A stretch of DNA of 33,800 bases from Bacteroidales bacterium (GCA_016933115.1 JAFGBL010000243.1:1-33800), one strand, 5' to 3'. Numbered from the stretch's first letter, positions 7,468 to 16,245 are shown. Notes: generated by a model not told the origin, from the sequence alone. A program made the numbers and translations.

Positions 7468-8643
7468 ATGATCAATTCCTTTTATTTGGCAAGAATTCCG
7501 GATATTCACTTTGGTGCCGGAAAATTCAATCAGATCGGAGAAATCATCAGGACATTCGGCAGGAATATCCTTGTGATTACTGGAAACAGGTCTCTGGAAG
7601 AAAATGGTAAATGGGATGTTCTGAAAAGTATTTTAAAAAAGGAGGGTATAAATTTCGATCGCAAAACACTTATAAGCGAACCTGATCCTGAATTCATTGA
7701 CCAAATAACCGGGGAATATAAAAATAAAAAAGTGGATGTTGTCCTGGCTATTGGCGGTGGCAGTGTAATGGATGCAGGAAAAGCCGTTTCTGCCATGATT
7801 CCCATTGGTGATAGAGTTGAAGAATACCTGGAAGGAGTCGGAACAAAATCCCATCCGGGCATAAAATTGCCATTTATCGCAGTCCCTACTACTGCTGGAA
7901 CAGGAAGTGAAACAACTAAAAATGCTGTGATCAGCAAAGTTGGAGAAAATGGTTTTAAAAAGTCACTCCGCCACGATAACTTTATTCCGGATGTGGCCAT
8001 TGTCGATCCTGAACTGACCCTGGATTTGCCCAAACACATTACAGCTGCCTGCGGACAGGATGCATTCACCCAGTTGCTTGAATCCTTTGTATCCAGCAAA
8101 GCAACACCGTTAACAGACGCTTTGGCACTGAGCGGACTTGAACAAATCAAATATTCGTTATTAACTGCTGCTATTGAAAATCCTAAAGACATCAAAGCCC
8201 GCTCAGGGATGGCTTATGCAGCAATGCTTTCGGGAATCACACTTGCCAACGCAGGGCTTGGATTGGTTCATGGATTTGCTTCCTCCATCGGAGGAATGTT
8301 TTCAATTCCTCACGGAACGATTTGTGGAACACTCATGGGTGCCTGTACCAGGGCGAATATTGAGCTGTTAAGTGAAAATAAATCCAACGAAAAGGCTTTA
8401 AATAAATATGCAAAAGTTGGCAGATTGTTTTTACAGGGAAAAATTGAGTCTGATGCAGATGTTGCAATGGCTTTGGCCGATTTAATTGACAAATGGACAG
8501 AAATATTGGAAATCCACCGTTTAAGCGATTTTGGCGTTTCTGATGATTCTTTGAGTCAAATCATTGAATCAACCGGACAAAAAAACAATCCGGTAAAAAT
8601 TGAAAAATCGATTTTGACCAAAATATTAAAAAGCAGGCTATAG
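7468..8643 (+). CDS. Iron-containing (group III) alcohol dehydrogenase family protein
   Basis: A 391-residue cytoplasmic NAD(P)-dependent dehydrogenase of the Fe-ADH family, with normal length. The dinucleotide-binding GGGSVMDAGKA is at 96-105 and VPTTAGTGSE at 139-148. Metal ligands expected from FucO-type enzymes align with D198, H268 (GLVHGF) and H282 (IPHGT). The fourth, normally His in DAxTH, is Gln: CGQDAFTQ puts Q202 exactly four residues after D198. The subfamily with Gln here may use another metal or a changed geometry (inference). The substrate is probably a short-chain alcohol or aldehyde but is not determined. The stop is followed immediately by the next gene's ATG. Confidence 0.88.
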   Translation: MINSFYLARIPDIHFGAGKFNQIGEIIRTFGRNILVITGNRSLEENGKWDVLKSILKKEGINFDRKTLISEPDPEFIDQITGEYKNKKVDVVLAIGGGSVMDAGKAVSAMIPIGDRVEEYLEGVGTKSHPGIKLPFIAVPTTAGTGSETTKNAVISKVGENGFKKSLRHDNFIPDVAIVDPELTLDLPKHITAACGQDAFTQLLESFVSSKATPLTDALALSGLEQIKYSLLTAAIENPKDIKARSGMAYAAMLSGITLANAGLGLVHGFASSIGGMFSIPHGTICGTLMGACTRANIELLSENKSNEKALNKYAKVGRLFLQGKIESDADVAMALADLIDKWTEILEIHRLSDFGVSDDSLSQIIESTGQKNNPVKIEKSILTKILKSRL

Positions 8644-9216
8644 ATGATCATAATAGGCATTACGGGCACATTGGGAGCGGGAAAAGGCACCATCGTCGAT
8701 TTCCTGGTCAGGGAAAAAGGATTTATCCATTTTTCTGTAAGGGAGTTTTTACTGGAAAAGATCAAAAAAAGGCATTTACCTGAAAACAGGGACAGCATGG
8801 TCTTCATTGCAAATGACCTGAGAAAAAAAAATTCTCCTTCCTATATTACCGACCAATTGTATGACCGATCCGTGCAACTTGGTAAAAATGCAATTATTGA
8901 AAGTATCCGTACGCCGGGCGAGGCAATATCGCTCAGGAAAAAAGGGAAATTTTATCTATTTGCAGTGGATGCCGAACCCCATAAAAGATTCAACAGGATA
9001 AAACTTAGAAATTCTCAAACCGACAATATCGATTATGAAACTTTTTTAGCCAACGAGCAGCGCGAAATGGACTCAACTGATCCCCATAAACAAAACCTGA
9101 AAAAGTGCATCGAAATGGCGGATTTCTTGTTTGTGAACAATGGGACCATAACAGAACTTCATCAAAAAGTTGCAGAAATTTTAGTTGTTATTGAAAACCG
9201 TAATCCGGAAAATTAA
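8644..9216 (+). CDS. Small P-loop kinase, probable (deoxy)nucleoside monophosphate kinase
   Basis: A 190-residue P-loop NTPase with a kinase-type Walker A at residues 8-16 (GTLGAGKGT, the GxxGxGKGT form of adenylate kinase and dephospho-CoA kinase). It has an acceptor/lid-like region (FIHFSVREFLLEKI), an ESIRTPGEA strand end near 102, and an Arg-containing lid around RFNRIKLRNSQTD. Public annotations of such proteins vary between AAA family ATPase, dephospho-CoA kinase-like and deoxynucleoside monophosphate kinase. The gene directly downstream encodes a dCMP deaminase, so phosphorylation of a deoxynucleoside monophosphate is the best guess. Fold is confident, substrate inferred from context. 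No base separates it from the preceding stop. Confidence 0.75.
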   Translation: MIIIGITGTLGAGKGTIVDFLVREKGFIHFSVREFLLEKIKKRHLPENRDSMVFIANDLRKKNSPSYITDQLYDRSVQLGKNAIIESIRTPGEAISLRKKGKFYLFAVDAEPHKRFNRIKLRNSQTDNIDYETFLANEQREMDSTDPHKQNLKKCIEMADFLFVNNGTITELHQKVAEILVVIENRNPEN

Positions 9217-9244
9217 CCTGAAAATTTGATTGAAAAGTCTTAAA

Positions 9245-9742
9245 ATGTCTGAAGAAAATAAAAAATACGAAAGACCTACCTGGGATGATTACTTTATGGG
9301 ACTTGCCCATTCAGTATCCAAAAGGGCTACCTGCGACCGCGGAAGAGCCGGTTGTGTAATAGTTAAAGACAAACAAATTCTGGTAACCGGTTATGTGGGT
9401 TCCCCGCGCGGGCTGCCGCATTGCGATGATGTCGGCCACCTTATGAAAAAGGTAGTCCATGAAGATGGTACAATAAGCCAGCATTGTGTTCGAACTGTAC
9501 ATGCCGAGCAAAATGCCATAACCCAGGCAGCCCGTCGTGGGATTGCACTGGAAGGATCAACCATCTATGTACGAATGACTCCATGCCGGACCTGCGCCAT
9601 GCTCATCATCAATTGCGGAATTGAACGGGTAGTTTGTGAGAAAAAATACCATGCCGGAAAAGAATCGGAAGAAATGTTCAAACAAGCCGGGATTCAACTT
9701 GATTATATTTCTGAAGACCTTTTGGAATATCCTGACCAATAA
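9245..9742 (+). CDS. dCMP deaminase family protein
   Basis: A 165-residue zinc deaminase. The zinc and proton-shuttle residues are plain: H86-A-E88 in HAEQNAI, and C114/C117 in PCRTC. An insert with CDDVGH...ISQHC at about 60-81, typical of dCMP deaminases, precedes the active site. Known for the family: dCMP to dUMP, feeding thymidylate synthesis, in the cytoplasm. I prefer ATG 9245 (MSEENKKYERPTWDDYFM) over an in-frame TTG at 9230, which would add only MKSLK. It closes the operon: its stop is 9 bases from the stop of the convergent TauE/SafE gene. A ComEB-like or riboflavin-type deaminase is less likely given the PTWDDYFMGLA start. Confidence 0.92.
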   Translation: MSEENKKYERPTWDDYFMGLAHSVSKRATCDRGRAGCVIVKDKQILVTGYVGSPRGLPHCDDVGHLMKKVVHEDGTISQHCVRTVHAEQNAITQAARRGIALEGSTIYVRMTPCRTCAMLIINCGIERVVCEKKYHAGKESEEMFKQAGIQLDYISEDLLEYPDQ

Positions 9743-9751
9743 TTGATTGAT

Positions 9752-10552
9752 TTAACTTTTCCCGATAGATTGTTGAAGAAATGCCTGAATATCAATTAAC
9801 CCGAAAACGTGAGCAATTGTCAATATGATAACCGCTACGATCACCCACCGGACAAAATTGGCACCCTTTTTCACGGCAAGTCGTGATGCAATATATGCCC
9901 CGGCCGCATTTCCAATGGAAAGGATCAAACCATACTTGAAATTGATCTGGTGATGAAAGATAAATACCAATAGAATAATGGGAGACCAAATCAGCACGAT
10001 CATAACTTTTATTGCATTGGCTTTTACCAGGTCGTAGCCTGCACCCAATACGATGCCTGCAAGCAATGCATATCCGACTCCCATATGTAAAAATCCTCCG
10101 TAAACCCCGATGATAAAGAAAAGAACCATTTGTCCGGCATTGACCTTTTTTTCCTGCAATTCCTTTTTCCCTTTAAGCCATCGTTGGGGTTTATACAGGA
10201 TCACAAACAACATGATCAGCATCACAATGGCAATGGCTTTTTCGATGATCTCCTCATTCAGGTCAACAGCAATCCAGGCTCCTAAAACTGATCCGATAGT
10301 TGCCGGAATGGCCAGCCAAAATCCCTTATTATGGTCCAGTACCTTTTGTTGCCTGAAACTTCCCACCGCTGCTATATTCTGAAATAAAATAGCGATACGG
10401 TTGGTTCCATTGGCAATATTGGCCGGCAATCCAAGAAACATCAATATGGATAAAGAAATGATCGACCCTCCTCCGGCAAGTGTATTTATAAATCCAACCA
10501 GTAATCCCGAAACAATCAATATTACAACTTCAATCCAGTTTATCATGTTCAT
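9752..10552 (-). CDS. TauE/SafE family anion exporter/permease
   Basis: A 266-residue integral membrane protein of PF01925, with about eight helices in two related halves. The half-signature GFINTLAGGGSIISL at about 19-33 and the second half's GVYGGFLHMGVGY mark the family. Members move sulfite, sulfoacetate, taurine-derived or other small organic anions across the inner membrane; the substrate cannot be read here. Start options are ATG 10552 and ATG 10546 (MINWIEV); both keep the first helix. It lies 49 bases downstream of the NhaC-like gene on the same strand and may be cotranscribed with it. Confidence 0.85.
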   Translation of the reverse strand: MNMINWIEVVILIVSGLLVGFINTLAGGGSIISLSILMFLGLPANIANGTNRIAILFQNIAAVGSFRQQKVLDHNKGFWLAIPATIGSVLGAWIAVDLNEEIIEKAIAIVMLIMLFVILYKPQRWLKGKKELQEKKVNAGQMVLFFIIGVYGGFLHMGVGYALLAGIVLGAGYDLVKANAIKVMIVLIWSPIILLVFIFHHQINFKYGLILSIGNAAGAYIASRLAVKKGANFVRWVIVAVIILTIAHVFGLIDIQAFLQQSIGKS

Positions 10553-10601
10553 TTTTTACTTTAATTAGCTTAAATTTCGACATAATTATAACTTAACCAA
10601 T

Positions 10602-12536
10602 TCAAGCAGGACTCACTTTTTTACCCAGTAAAACTACCACAAAATAAAGTATCAATATATCAAGCGGGAATAAAATATAAAACGGGACTCCATAAGCTGC
10701 CGGCAGGGTTCCAAACAAAGTACCAACCACGCCAACAACAAAGGCATAAGGTAATTGGGTTCTTACATGTTCGATATGATTACACGAACTGGCCAGTGAG
10801 CTTAAAACCGTTGTATCGGATATGGGCGAGCAGTGGTCTCCAAAAACGGCTCCTGCCAGGATAGAGGAGACAACATTATTGAAGATGGCCATTGAGGCAT
10901 TGTAATCCAGCCCGTGTTGTTGTGAAACCATCCACGAAACGGGTAAAATTAGCGGATATAAAATGGCCATGGTTCCCCAGGACGAACCGGTTGAGAATGC
11001 GATGAGTGCTGCCAATACAAAAGTAATGGCTGGGAGCAGATATGCACTTAAATGCATACCCGTGAGAACCTGTGCTAAAAAATCAGCGGTATGCATATAG
11101 TTGGTAATCAACGCCAACGACCAGGCCAAAATCAAGATCAATACCGCTGGAAGCATTGCAGCAAAACCTTCAATCAAAAACTCTATACTTTTTCTGATGT
11201 TGAATATTCGTTGCGAAACCGTAAGTATTACGGCCACCAGGGTTCCTCCGAAAGATGCCCAAAGCAAGGCTTTGTAGGAATCAGAATCACCGATGATTTC
11301 CGTTATTTTTGAAAAATAAGAAATAGCAGAATTATCCCAAACTTCCTGATCCCATCCTGTGATAATTAATCCGGCAAATGTCCCGAAAACAACAATGATC
11401 ACCGGGGTAACAGCATTGTACCAACGGGGTTTGGAATAATTGTCATCCGATTCAAATACAGAAGGATGCAATGATTTTGTGTTTTCATCGGAAATTCCGA
11501 GCCGGGCATTACGTTCGGCTTTCAACATTGGACCGAAATCGCGGCCTTTAATGATAATTATTAAAACAAATGCAAGGGTCAGTATCGGGTAGAACCTGGT
11601 AGTTAGTGAGCGCATAAAAATCATATAGGCACTTTCGTCAAGCCCAATCGCGTTGATTCCCTCTTGAATATAGGCCAGTTCGATACCAATCCAGGTTGTG
11701 GTAAATGCCAGTGCAGCCACCGGGGCAGCCGTCGAATCGACGATATAACTCAATTTTTCCCTCGATATTTTCAACCTGTCTGCTACCGGTCGCATCGTAT
11801 TTCCCACGATCAATGTATTGGCATAGTCATCAAAAAAAATGGCCAACCCCAATAACCATGTCACAAACTGGCCTGATTTGGGCCCAATGGCAAATTTCGA
11901 TAAATAATTTACCACACCTTTCATTCCTCCGTTACGCGAGATCAGCGTAACCATGGCTCCAATCATCAGTGAAAAAACGATAATGGACAGATGACCCGTA
12001 TCATTGAGCGATTCGAGGATGTAAACATCAATCACAGCGAACAATCCGTAAAAAAAAGCACCGATAAAATGATACCCCTGAAAATAGGAAATGGTGACCG
12101 AACCAAAGACCAGGCCGACGATCAAGGCTGTAAATACTTCACGGAACATCAACGCCATCAATATTGCAATTAAGGGAGGAAGGATGGACATCCAAAGGGG
12201 TATTGGGGTTACATTTTTTGAAAATGATCGTCCATCGATGGAAATTATCATCTCCTCTTTTGAACTGAAAGTATGTGTGATTGTAAATGTACCATTCTGA
12301 AAAAGGGCAATAAAAACGGAATCATTAATAGTTAAAGGTATTTCCCGAAATCCAACCTCTTCATGGTTTTTGCAAGTGATCTGAATTTCGGCAGGAACAT
12401 TTTGGATGATTACTTTTTGAAACCTGACGTCAAATATACATTCGGCTAATTCATCATCCTGACCCTGAAGTGAATGAAAAGATAAAAAAAAGGCGATCGA
12501 AATAAAAAAAACGTATTTCAGTAAAAATTTCACCAA
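10602..12536 (-). CDS. NhaC-family Na+/H+ antiporter with N-terminal secreted domain
   Basis: A 644-residue transporter. Residues from about 113 on form the NhaC-type core with about a dozen helices. Conserved motifs include FFDDYANTLIVGNTMRPVAD, DSTAAPVAALAFTTTWIG, STGSSWGTMA and FGDHCSPISDTTVLSS. Such proteins exchange Na+ (or malate-lactate in MleN) for protons. What stands out is the front: a signal peptide (FISIAFFLSFHSLQGQ) and then about 85 residues of beta-rich sequence with two Cys (C34, C54), which would lie in the periplasm. The start is TTG 12536 or GTG 12533; no ATG is in frame nearby, and the signal peptide begins at once. It may be cotranscribed with the downstream TauE/SafE gene. 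Confidence 0.87.
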   Translation of the reverse strand: MVKFLLKYVFFISIAFFLSFHSLQGQDDELAECIFDVRFQKVIIQNVPAEIQITCKNHEEVGFREIPLTINDSVFIALFQNGTFTITHTFSSKEEMIISIDGRSFSKNVTPIPLWMSILPPLIAILMALMFREVFTALIVGLVFGSVTISYFQGYHFIGAFFYGLFAVIDVYILESLNDTGHLSIIVFSLMIGAMVTLISRNGGMKGVVNYLSKFAIGPKSGQFVTWLLGLAIFFDDYANTLIVGNTMRPVADRLKISREKLSYIVDSTAAPVAALAFTTTWIGIELAYIQEGINAIGLDESAYMIFMRSLTTRFYPILTLAFVLIIIIKGRDFGPMLKAERNARLGISDENTKSLHPSVFESDDNYSKPRWYNAVTPVIIVVFGTFAGLIITGWDQEVWDNSAISYFSKITEIIGDSDSYKALLWASFGGTLVAVILTVSQRIFNIRKSIEFLIEGFAAMLPAVLILILAWSLALITNYMHTADFLAQVLTGMHLSAYLLPAITFVLAALIAFSTGSSWGTMAILYPLILPVSWMVSQQHGLDYNASMAIFNNVVSSILAGAVFGDHCSPISDTTVLSSLASSCNHIEHVRTQLPYAFVVGVVGTLFGTLPAAYGVPFYILFPLDILILYFVVVLLGKKVSPA

Positions 12537-12611
12537 AAATAATTTTGGTAAAAATAAGGAAGATTTTAAACTGTTCTATTTGCAGAAGATATAAATTACT
12601 CACCGTAGGTT

Positions 12612-12631
12612 GACCCGGCTAAAACCGGGTC
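12612..12631 (-). terminator. GC-rich hairpin downstream of rseP
   Basis: Perfect 7-base arms (GACCCGG and CCGGGTC) enclose a 6-base loop, in the gap between the rseP stop and the NhaC-like start. Its place after the M23-dxr-rseP operon suggests a transcript end or mRNA-stabilising stem. On the minus strand no T-run follows the stem, so it is not a textbook intrinsic terminator. Confidence 0.35.
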
Positions 12632-12668
12632 GAGAGTTTAACCTCGAAAAAATTTAAAAATTATCGGG

Positions 12669-13994
12669 TTAATTCCTGAACAGCCTCATGATGTCATTTC
12701 CATTTGCGAAAACCAGCAAACCCAGTAAAATGATCATTCCTGCAATCTGGGCATATTCCATAAACTTATCGCTGGGCTTGCGACGGGTGATCATTTCATA
12801 AAGCAGAAACATCACATGACCGCCGTCAAGAGCCGGAATAGGCAATACATTCAAAATAGCCAGCATGATGGACAAAAAAGCCGTTAAAGTCCAGAAACTC
12901 TGCCAATCCCAAGTTGATGGGAAAATACTGCCAATCATGATGAATCCGCCAACCGACTCGTAAGCTTTCAGGTCGGGATCAAAGAAAAGTTTCAATTGCT
13001 TCAGGTAATTTCCGACACCCTTATAGGCTTTGACGATTCCTGCAGGGACAGCCCGGGCAATGGAATAATCCACCTTCTTCATTTCAAAATAATGATCCAG
13101 AGATTTCGGATAAATTCCCAGTTTGCCTTCCTCTGGTACTGTCACATTCACCAAAAGCGTGTCACTCCCACGAACCACTTTCACATTGATATTTTCATTT
13201 TTATGCTTCTGGAGCTCTGTGAAAAAGTCATAGAAATAAGGCGTGGCTTTATCGTTGATGGCAATCAGTTTGTCATCAATTTGGAAACCAGCCTGTTCAG
13301 CTGCGGAATTATTAACGAATTTACCTGCTTCAAAAGGGAAGCGGAATGAAATGTAATCGGGTGAGCGATGTTTGATCAGCTTGGCAATGTGGCCTTCCGG
13401 AATTTCCACATCTACAACCTTGCCGTTCCGTTCAACCTGTATCGATTTTGCTTCGTCAAGAATTATTTTTTCGGGTATCCGTGCGAAATTGTCAATATAC
13501 TCATGATCAACCGAAAGAATTTTGTCGCCATCACGCAGGCCGGCTTCCTGGGCCAATGAATCTACCTGAATTCCATATTTGACCTGTGAAGTAGGTAAGT
13601 ATTCCTCTCCCCATAAGGTAAGCATGAAAATATATATCAATACTGCCAGAATGATATTCATAGTGACCCCTCCAAGCATGATGATCAATCGCTGCCAGGA
13701 AGGTTTGCTGCGGAACTCCCAGGGCTGGGGCGGTTGCTTCATTTGCTCCTTGTCCATTGACTCATCGATCATACCTGATATCTTGACATATCCACCAAGT
13801 GGAAGCCAGCCGATACCATATTCGGTATCTTTAAACTTAAACTTAAAGATGCTAAACCACGGATTAAAAAACAGGTAAAATTTTTCGACCCTTGTTTTGA
13901 AAATTTTGGCTGCAATAAAATGTCCAAACTCATGAATTACAACAAGAATGGAGAGACTTAGAAGCAGCTGAAGTATTTTAATTAAAATCTCCAT
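12669..13994 (-). CDS. rseP: Site-2 (RIP) metalloprotease RseP
   Basis: A 441-residue intramembrane zinc protease. The HExxH site is at residues 21-25 (HEFGH) in the first helix, and the third ligand motif is LDGGH at 389-393 near the C-terminus. Between them are a helix near 107-127 and two PDZ-like regions (about 135-215, opening near VKYGIQVDSLAQEAGLRDGD, and about 225-300 with NNSAAEQAGFQIDDK). In well-studied bacteria RseP cuts anti-sigma factors and cleaves signal-peptide remnants. Its partner here is unknown. It lies 56 bases after dxr, the same order as in many Bacteroidota, and is the last gene of the M23-dxr-rseP block. Confidence 0.93.
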   Translation of the reverse strand: MEILIKILQLLLSLSILVVIHEFGHFIAAKIFKTRVEKFYLFFNPWFSIFKFKFKDTEYGIGWLPLGGYVKISGMIDESMDKEQMKQPPQPWEFRSKPSWQRLIIMLGGVTMNIILAVLIYIFMLTLWGEEYLPTSQVKYGIQVDSLAQEAGLRDGDKILSVDHEYIDNFARIPEKIILDEAKSIQVERNGKVVDVEIPEGHIAKLIKHRSPDYISFRFPFEAGKFVNNSAAEQAGFQIDDKLIAINDKATPYFYDFFTELQKHKNENINVKVVRGSDTLLVNVTVPEEGKLGIYPKSLDHYFEMKKVDYSIARAVPAGIVKAYKGVGNYLKQLKLFFDPDLKAYESVGGFIMIGSIFPSTWDWQSFWTLTAFLSIMLAILNVLPIPALDGGHVMFLLYEMITRRKPSDKFMEYAQIAGMIILLGLLVFANGNDIMRLFRN

Positions 13995-14050
13995 GCAGTG
14001 ATATATATATATAAAAGTAAATTAACGATCTTAGTAAACAATTTTTTTTG

Positions 14051-15214
14051 TTATTTGTCCATTTGCCCGATCAAAAAATGAGCCAACTCTCTTGTTTCTA
14101 CATCTGTTGACAAATAGTCATTGATGCCAGGGTTTTCATTATATTCGACCCTTTCCATACATTTTTCGATCACATCCGGCATATCAAGGAACTTTATTTG
14201 ATTTTGCAAAAATGCCTGTACCGCAATTTCGTTCGCTGCGTTCAGGATACAAGGCATGTTACCTCCCTGCTCCATGGCTTTAAAAGCGAGTGCAAGATTA
14301 CGAAATTTTTTAACATCCGGGGCCTCAAAAGTCAATTCAGGATAATCGAGAAACGAAAACCTTTTGAAATCTGCTTGCATTCTTTCCGGATAACCAAGAG
14401 CATATTGAATGGGAATGCGCATGTCGGGAAGGCTCATTTGTGCTTTTATCGAACCATCATAAAACTGAACCAGGGAATGGATAATGGATTGCGGATGGAT
14501 CACTACTTCAATCTGATCTGATGTCAATCCGAACAACCATTTTGCCTCTATCACTTCCAGCCCTTTATTGATCAATGAAGCCGAATCAATAGTAATTTTG
14601 TTGCCCATGTTCCAGTTGGGATGGTTTAATGCATCTTCCCTGCTCACGTTTTTTAAGTCATCCAAGGATAGATTTCTAAACGGGCCACCTGAAGCCGTTA
14701 AAATTATTTTTTCAACTGTTTGAATATCTTCTCCTGCCAGGCATTGAAAAATCGCCGAATGCTCCGAATCAACTGGGATGATGGAAGCCTTGCTGTCCTT
14801 CAAGTGTTTTTTGATCAGGTCTCCAGCCACAACGAGCGATTCCTTATTCGCCAGGGCGATATTTTTATTGGCCTTAATCGCGTTGATGGTCGGCATTAAT
14901 CCGGCAAATCCGACAAGCGCGATTAAAACAGTATCAATGCTTACCATTTCAACCACCTGAGCAATGGATTCATCACCGGTATAAACTTTTATATCATGAC
15001 CCTCCAGTGCTTCTTTAACCTGTGTATAATACTTGTCATGGTTGATGACCACCACGCTGGGTTTGAAATGAATGGCCTGCCGGATCAACAATTCGGCATT
15101 TTTCTGAGCGGTGAGCACTTCCACTTCAAAATGGTCAGGATGCTTTTCGATGACATTAAGCGCCTGTGTACCGATGGAACCGGTTGAACCCAATATGGCA
15201 ATTCGTCTTTTCAA
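14051..15214 (-). CDS. dxr: 1-deoxy-D-xylulose 5-phosphate reductoisomerase
   Basis: A 387-residue cytoplasmic enzyme of the MEP isoprenoid pathway: DXP plus NADPH gives 2-C-methyl-D-erythritol 4-phosphate. The NADPH loop GSTGSIG is at 9-15, NKES at 123-126, metal ligands D149 and E151 in PVDSEHSA, and a third acidic ligand E220 in NKGLE. Length is normal. The only start that fits is TTG 15214 (MKRRIAILGS); the family begins exactly there, and there is no in-frame ATG upstream before the end of the M23 gene. It starts 14 bases after the M23 stop and is followed by rseP. Confidence 0.96.
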   Translation of the reverse strand: MKRRIAILGSTGSIGTQALNVIEKHPDHFEVEVLTAQKNAELLIRQAIHFKPSVVVINHDKYYTQVKEALEGHDIKVYTGDESIAQVVEMVSIDTVLIALVGFAGLMPTINAIKANKNIALANKESLVVAGDLIKKHLKDSKASIIPVDSEHSAIFQCLAGEDIQTVEKIILTASGGPFRNLSLDDLKNVSREDALNHPNWNMGNKITIDSASLINKGLEVIEAKWLFGLTSDQIEVVIHPQSIIHSLVQFYDGSIKAQMSLPDMRIPIQYALGYPERMQADFKRFSFLDYPELTFEAPDVKKFRNLALAFKAMEQGGNMPCILNAANEIAVQAFLQNQIKFLDMPDVIEKCMERVEYNENPGINDYLSTDVETRELAHFLIGQMDK

Positions 15215-15228
15215 AATAGGGAATTCAT

Positions 15229-16122
15229 TTAGAAAGCAAAGTAATCCCGAGGATTGACGGGTGTTCCGTTATACCAAAGCTCAAAATGCAAATGGGGTCC
15301 GGAGGATAATTCACCAGATTCCCCAACTATTGCAATCGGTTCGCCTGCCCTGACAAAATTTCCCTGCTGCTTAAGCAAAACAGAATTGTGTTTATAAACC
15401 GACATAAAATTTCCCTGATGTTGTATCCCGATAACATAGCCTGTCTCCACAGTCCAGTTGGAAAATATTACAGTCCCGTCCAGAACCGATTTGACAGCTT
15501 CATTTTCCTTGGATACGATATCAATTCCGTAGTGCTTCTGGGAAATATCAAACTCTGCAGTAACAATGCCTTTTAACGGTATAAAAAAGTTTGAACCGAT
15601 CAGCGGTAGGGCAGGAGCATACAATTCCTCGCTTTCGTTGTAATACAGGTTAAATGATGTTTCGCTATCGTATTCTTTTCTTAAAAGCGAATCTTCCTCC
15701 GATCGGGTGTATTTTATTTTTTCATGAGGTATTTCAGATGTTATCTGACTGGTTGAATCAAACTCCATCTCTTTTCCCTCAATAATGTTTTTGATGTTAT
15801 TGAAATATAAATCCTTTTGGTGCATCACCCTTTCAATGGAATCCGTGAGCTTCTCCAGTTCCCTTACATGTTCCATTAAAGCAACATCGGTATAACCCGG
15901 AATATATTCCCTGAGCGGCGTGAAAGCAATTAAAAATGTGGTTCCGACAATCAACAGGATGATGAGTGTTCCACCGGCGACAAACACATTGAGACGCGAC
16001 AACCTGAATGAAAATTTTTCTTCGTACGTATCCTCATTGCTAATGACCAGGCGGTATTTATTCCGCATTTTGTGAATCCACTTTTTCTTTTTCTTCCTGT
16101 TCCCGGTTTCAGGCATTGCCAT
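15229..16122 (-). CDS. M23 family (LytM) zinc metallopeptidase, membrane-anchored
   Basis: A 297-residue envelope protein that probably cuts or helps remodel peptidoglycan. From ATG 16122 it has a Lys-rich cytoplasmic start, one membrane helix at about 46-68, a coiled-coil-like stretch (RELEKLTDSIERVMHQKD), and a C-terminal M23 domain. The zinc and catalytic residues are present: H197 and D201 (HYGID), H245 (YKHNS), and H277/H279 (HLHFE), so the domain looks active rather than degenerate. A longer frame to TTG 16170 would run through a strong -7 promoter box, so I reject it; ATG 16116 is a second option. It is first in the M23-dxr-rseP operon. Confidence 0.9.
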   Translation of the reverse strand: MAMPETGNRKKKKKWIHKMRNKYRLVISNEDTYEEKFSFRLSRLNVFVAGGTLIILLIVGTTFLIAFTPLREYIPGYTDVALMEHVRELEKLTDSIERVMHQKDLYFNNIKNIIEGKEMEFDSTSQITSEIPHEKIKYTRSEEDSLLRKEYDSETSFNLYYNESEELYAPALPLIGSNFFIPLKGIVTAEFDISQKHYGIDIVSKENEAVKSVLDGTVIFSNWTVETGYVIGIQHQGNFMSVYKHNSVLLKQQGNFVRAGEPIAIVGESGELSSGPHLHFELWYNGTPVNPRDYFAF

Positions 16123-16137
16123 ATCAATTTGAGGCTG

Positions 16138-16145
16138 CAAAGATA
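16138..16145 (-). promoter_or_regulatory. -7 box TATCTTTG for the M23-dxr-rseP operon
   Basis: TATCTTTG followed by C fits TAnnTTTG and lies 15 bases upstream of ATG 16122, leaving a short leader of about a dozen bases. A TTG is found about 22 bases further upstream as a possible, slightly wide -33 element. Confidence 0.5.
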
Positions 16146-16245
16146 CCTGATTTTGAATTACAAATATCAAGTTATATATGCCTAAGATTTGACTATTTTT
16201 GACCCATTATTCGATAATTATCAGGGCAAGTGTGACAAAATAAAA

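Noticed and set aside
7530-8195. 221-residue open frame antisense to the alcohol dehydrogenase
   Set aside because: Composition is that of a mirrored coding frame, no motif is seen, and the sense gene is certain.
12534-12541. TATTTTTG on the minus strand at the NhaC start as its promoter
   Set aside because: It overlaps the start codon itself; transcription would begin inside the signal-peptide codons, so it is probably chance.
14037-14052. AACAA-T6-TTGTT as a terminator after dxr
   Set aside because: The stem is weak, AT-only apart from one pair per arm, and overlaps the dxr stop; rseP is likely cotranscribed.
16123-16170. Extension of the M23 peptidase to TTG 16170
   Set aside because: It overlaps a TATCTTTG promoter box and adds 16 residues not expected before the Lys-rich start.
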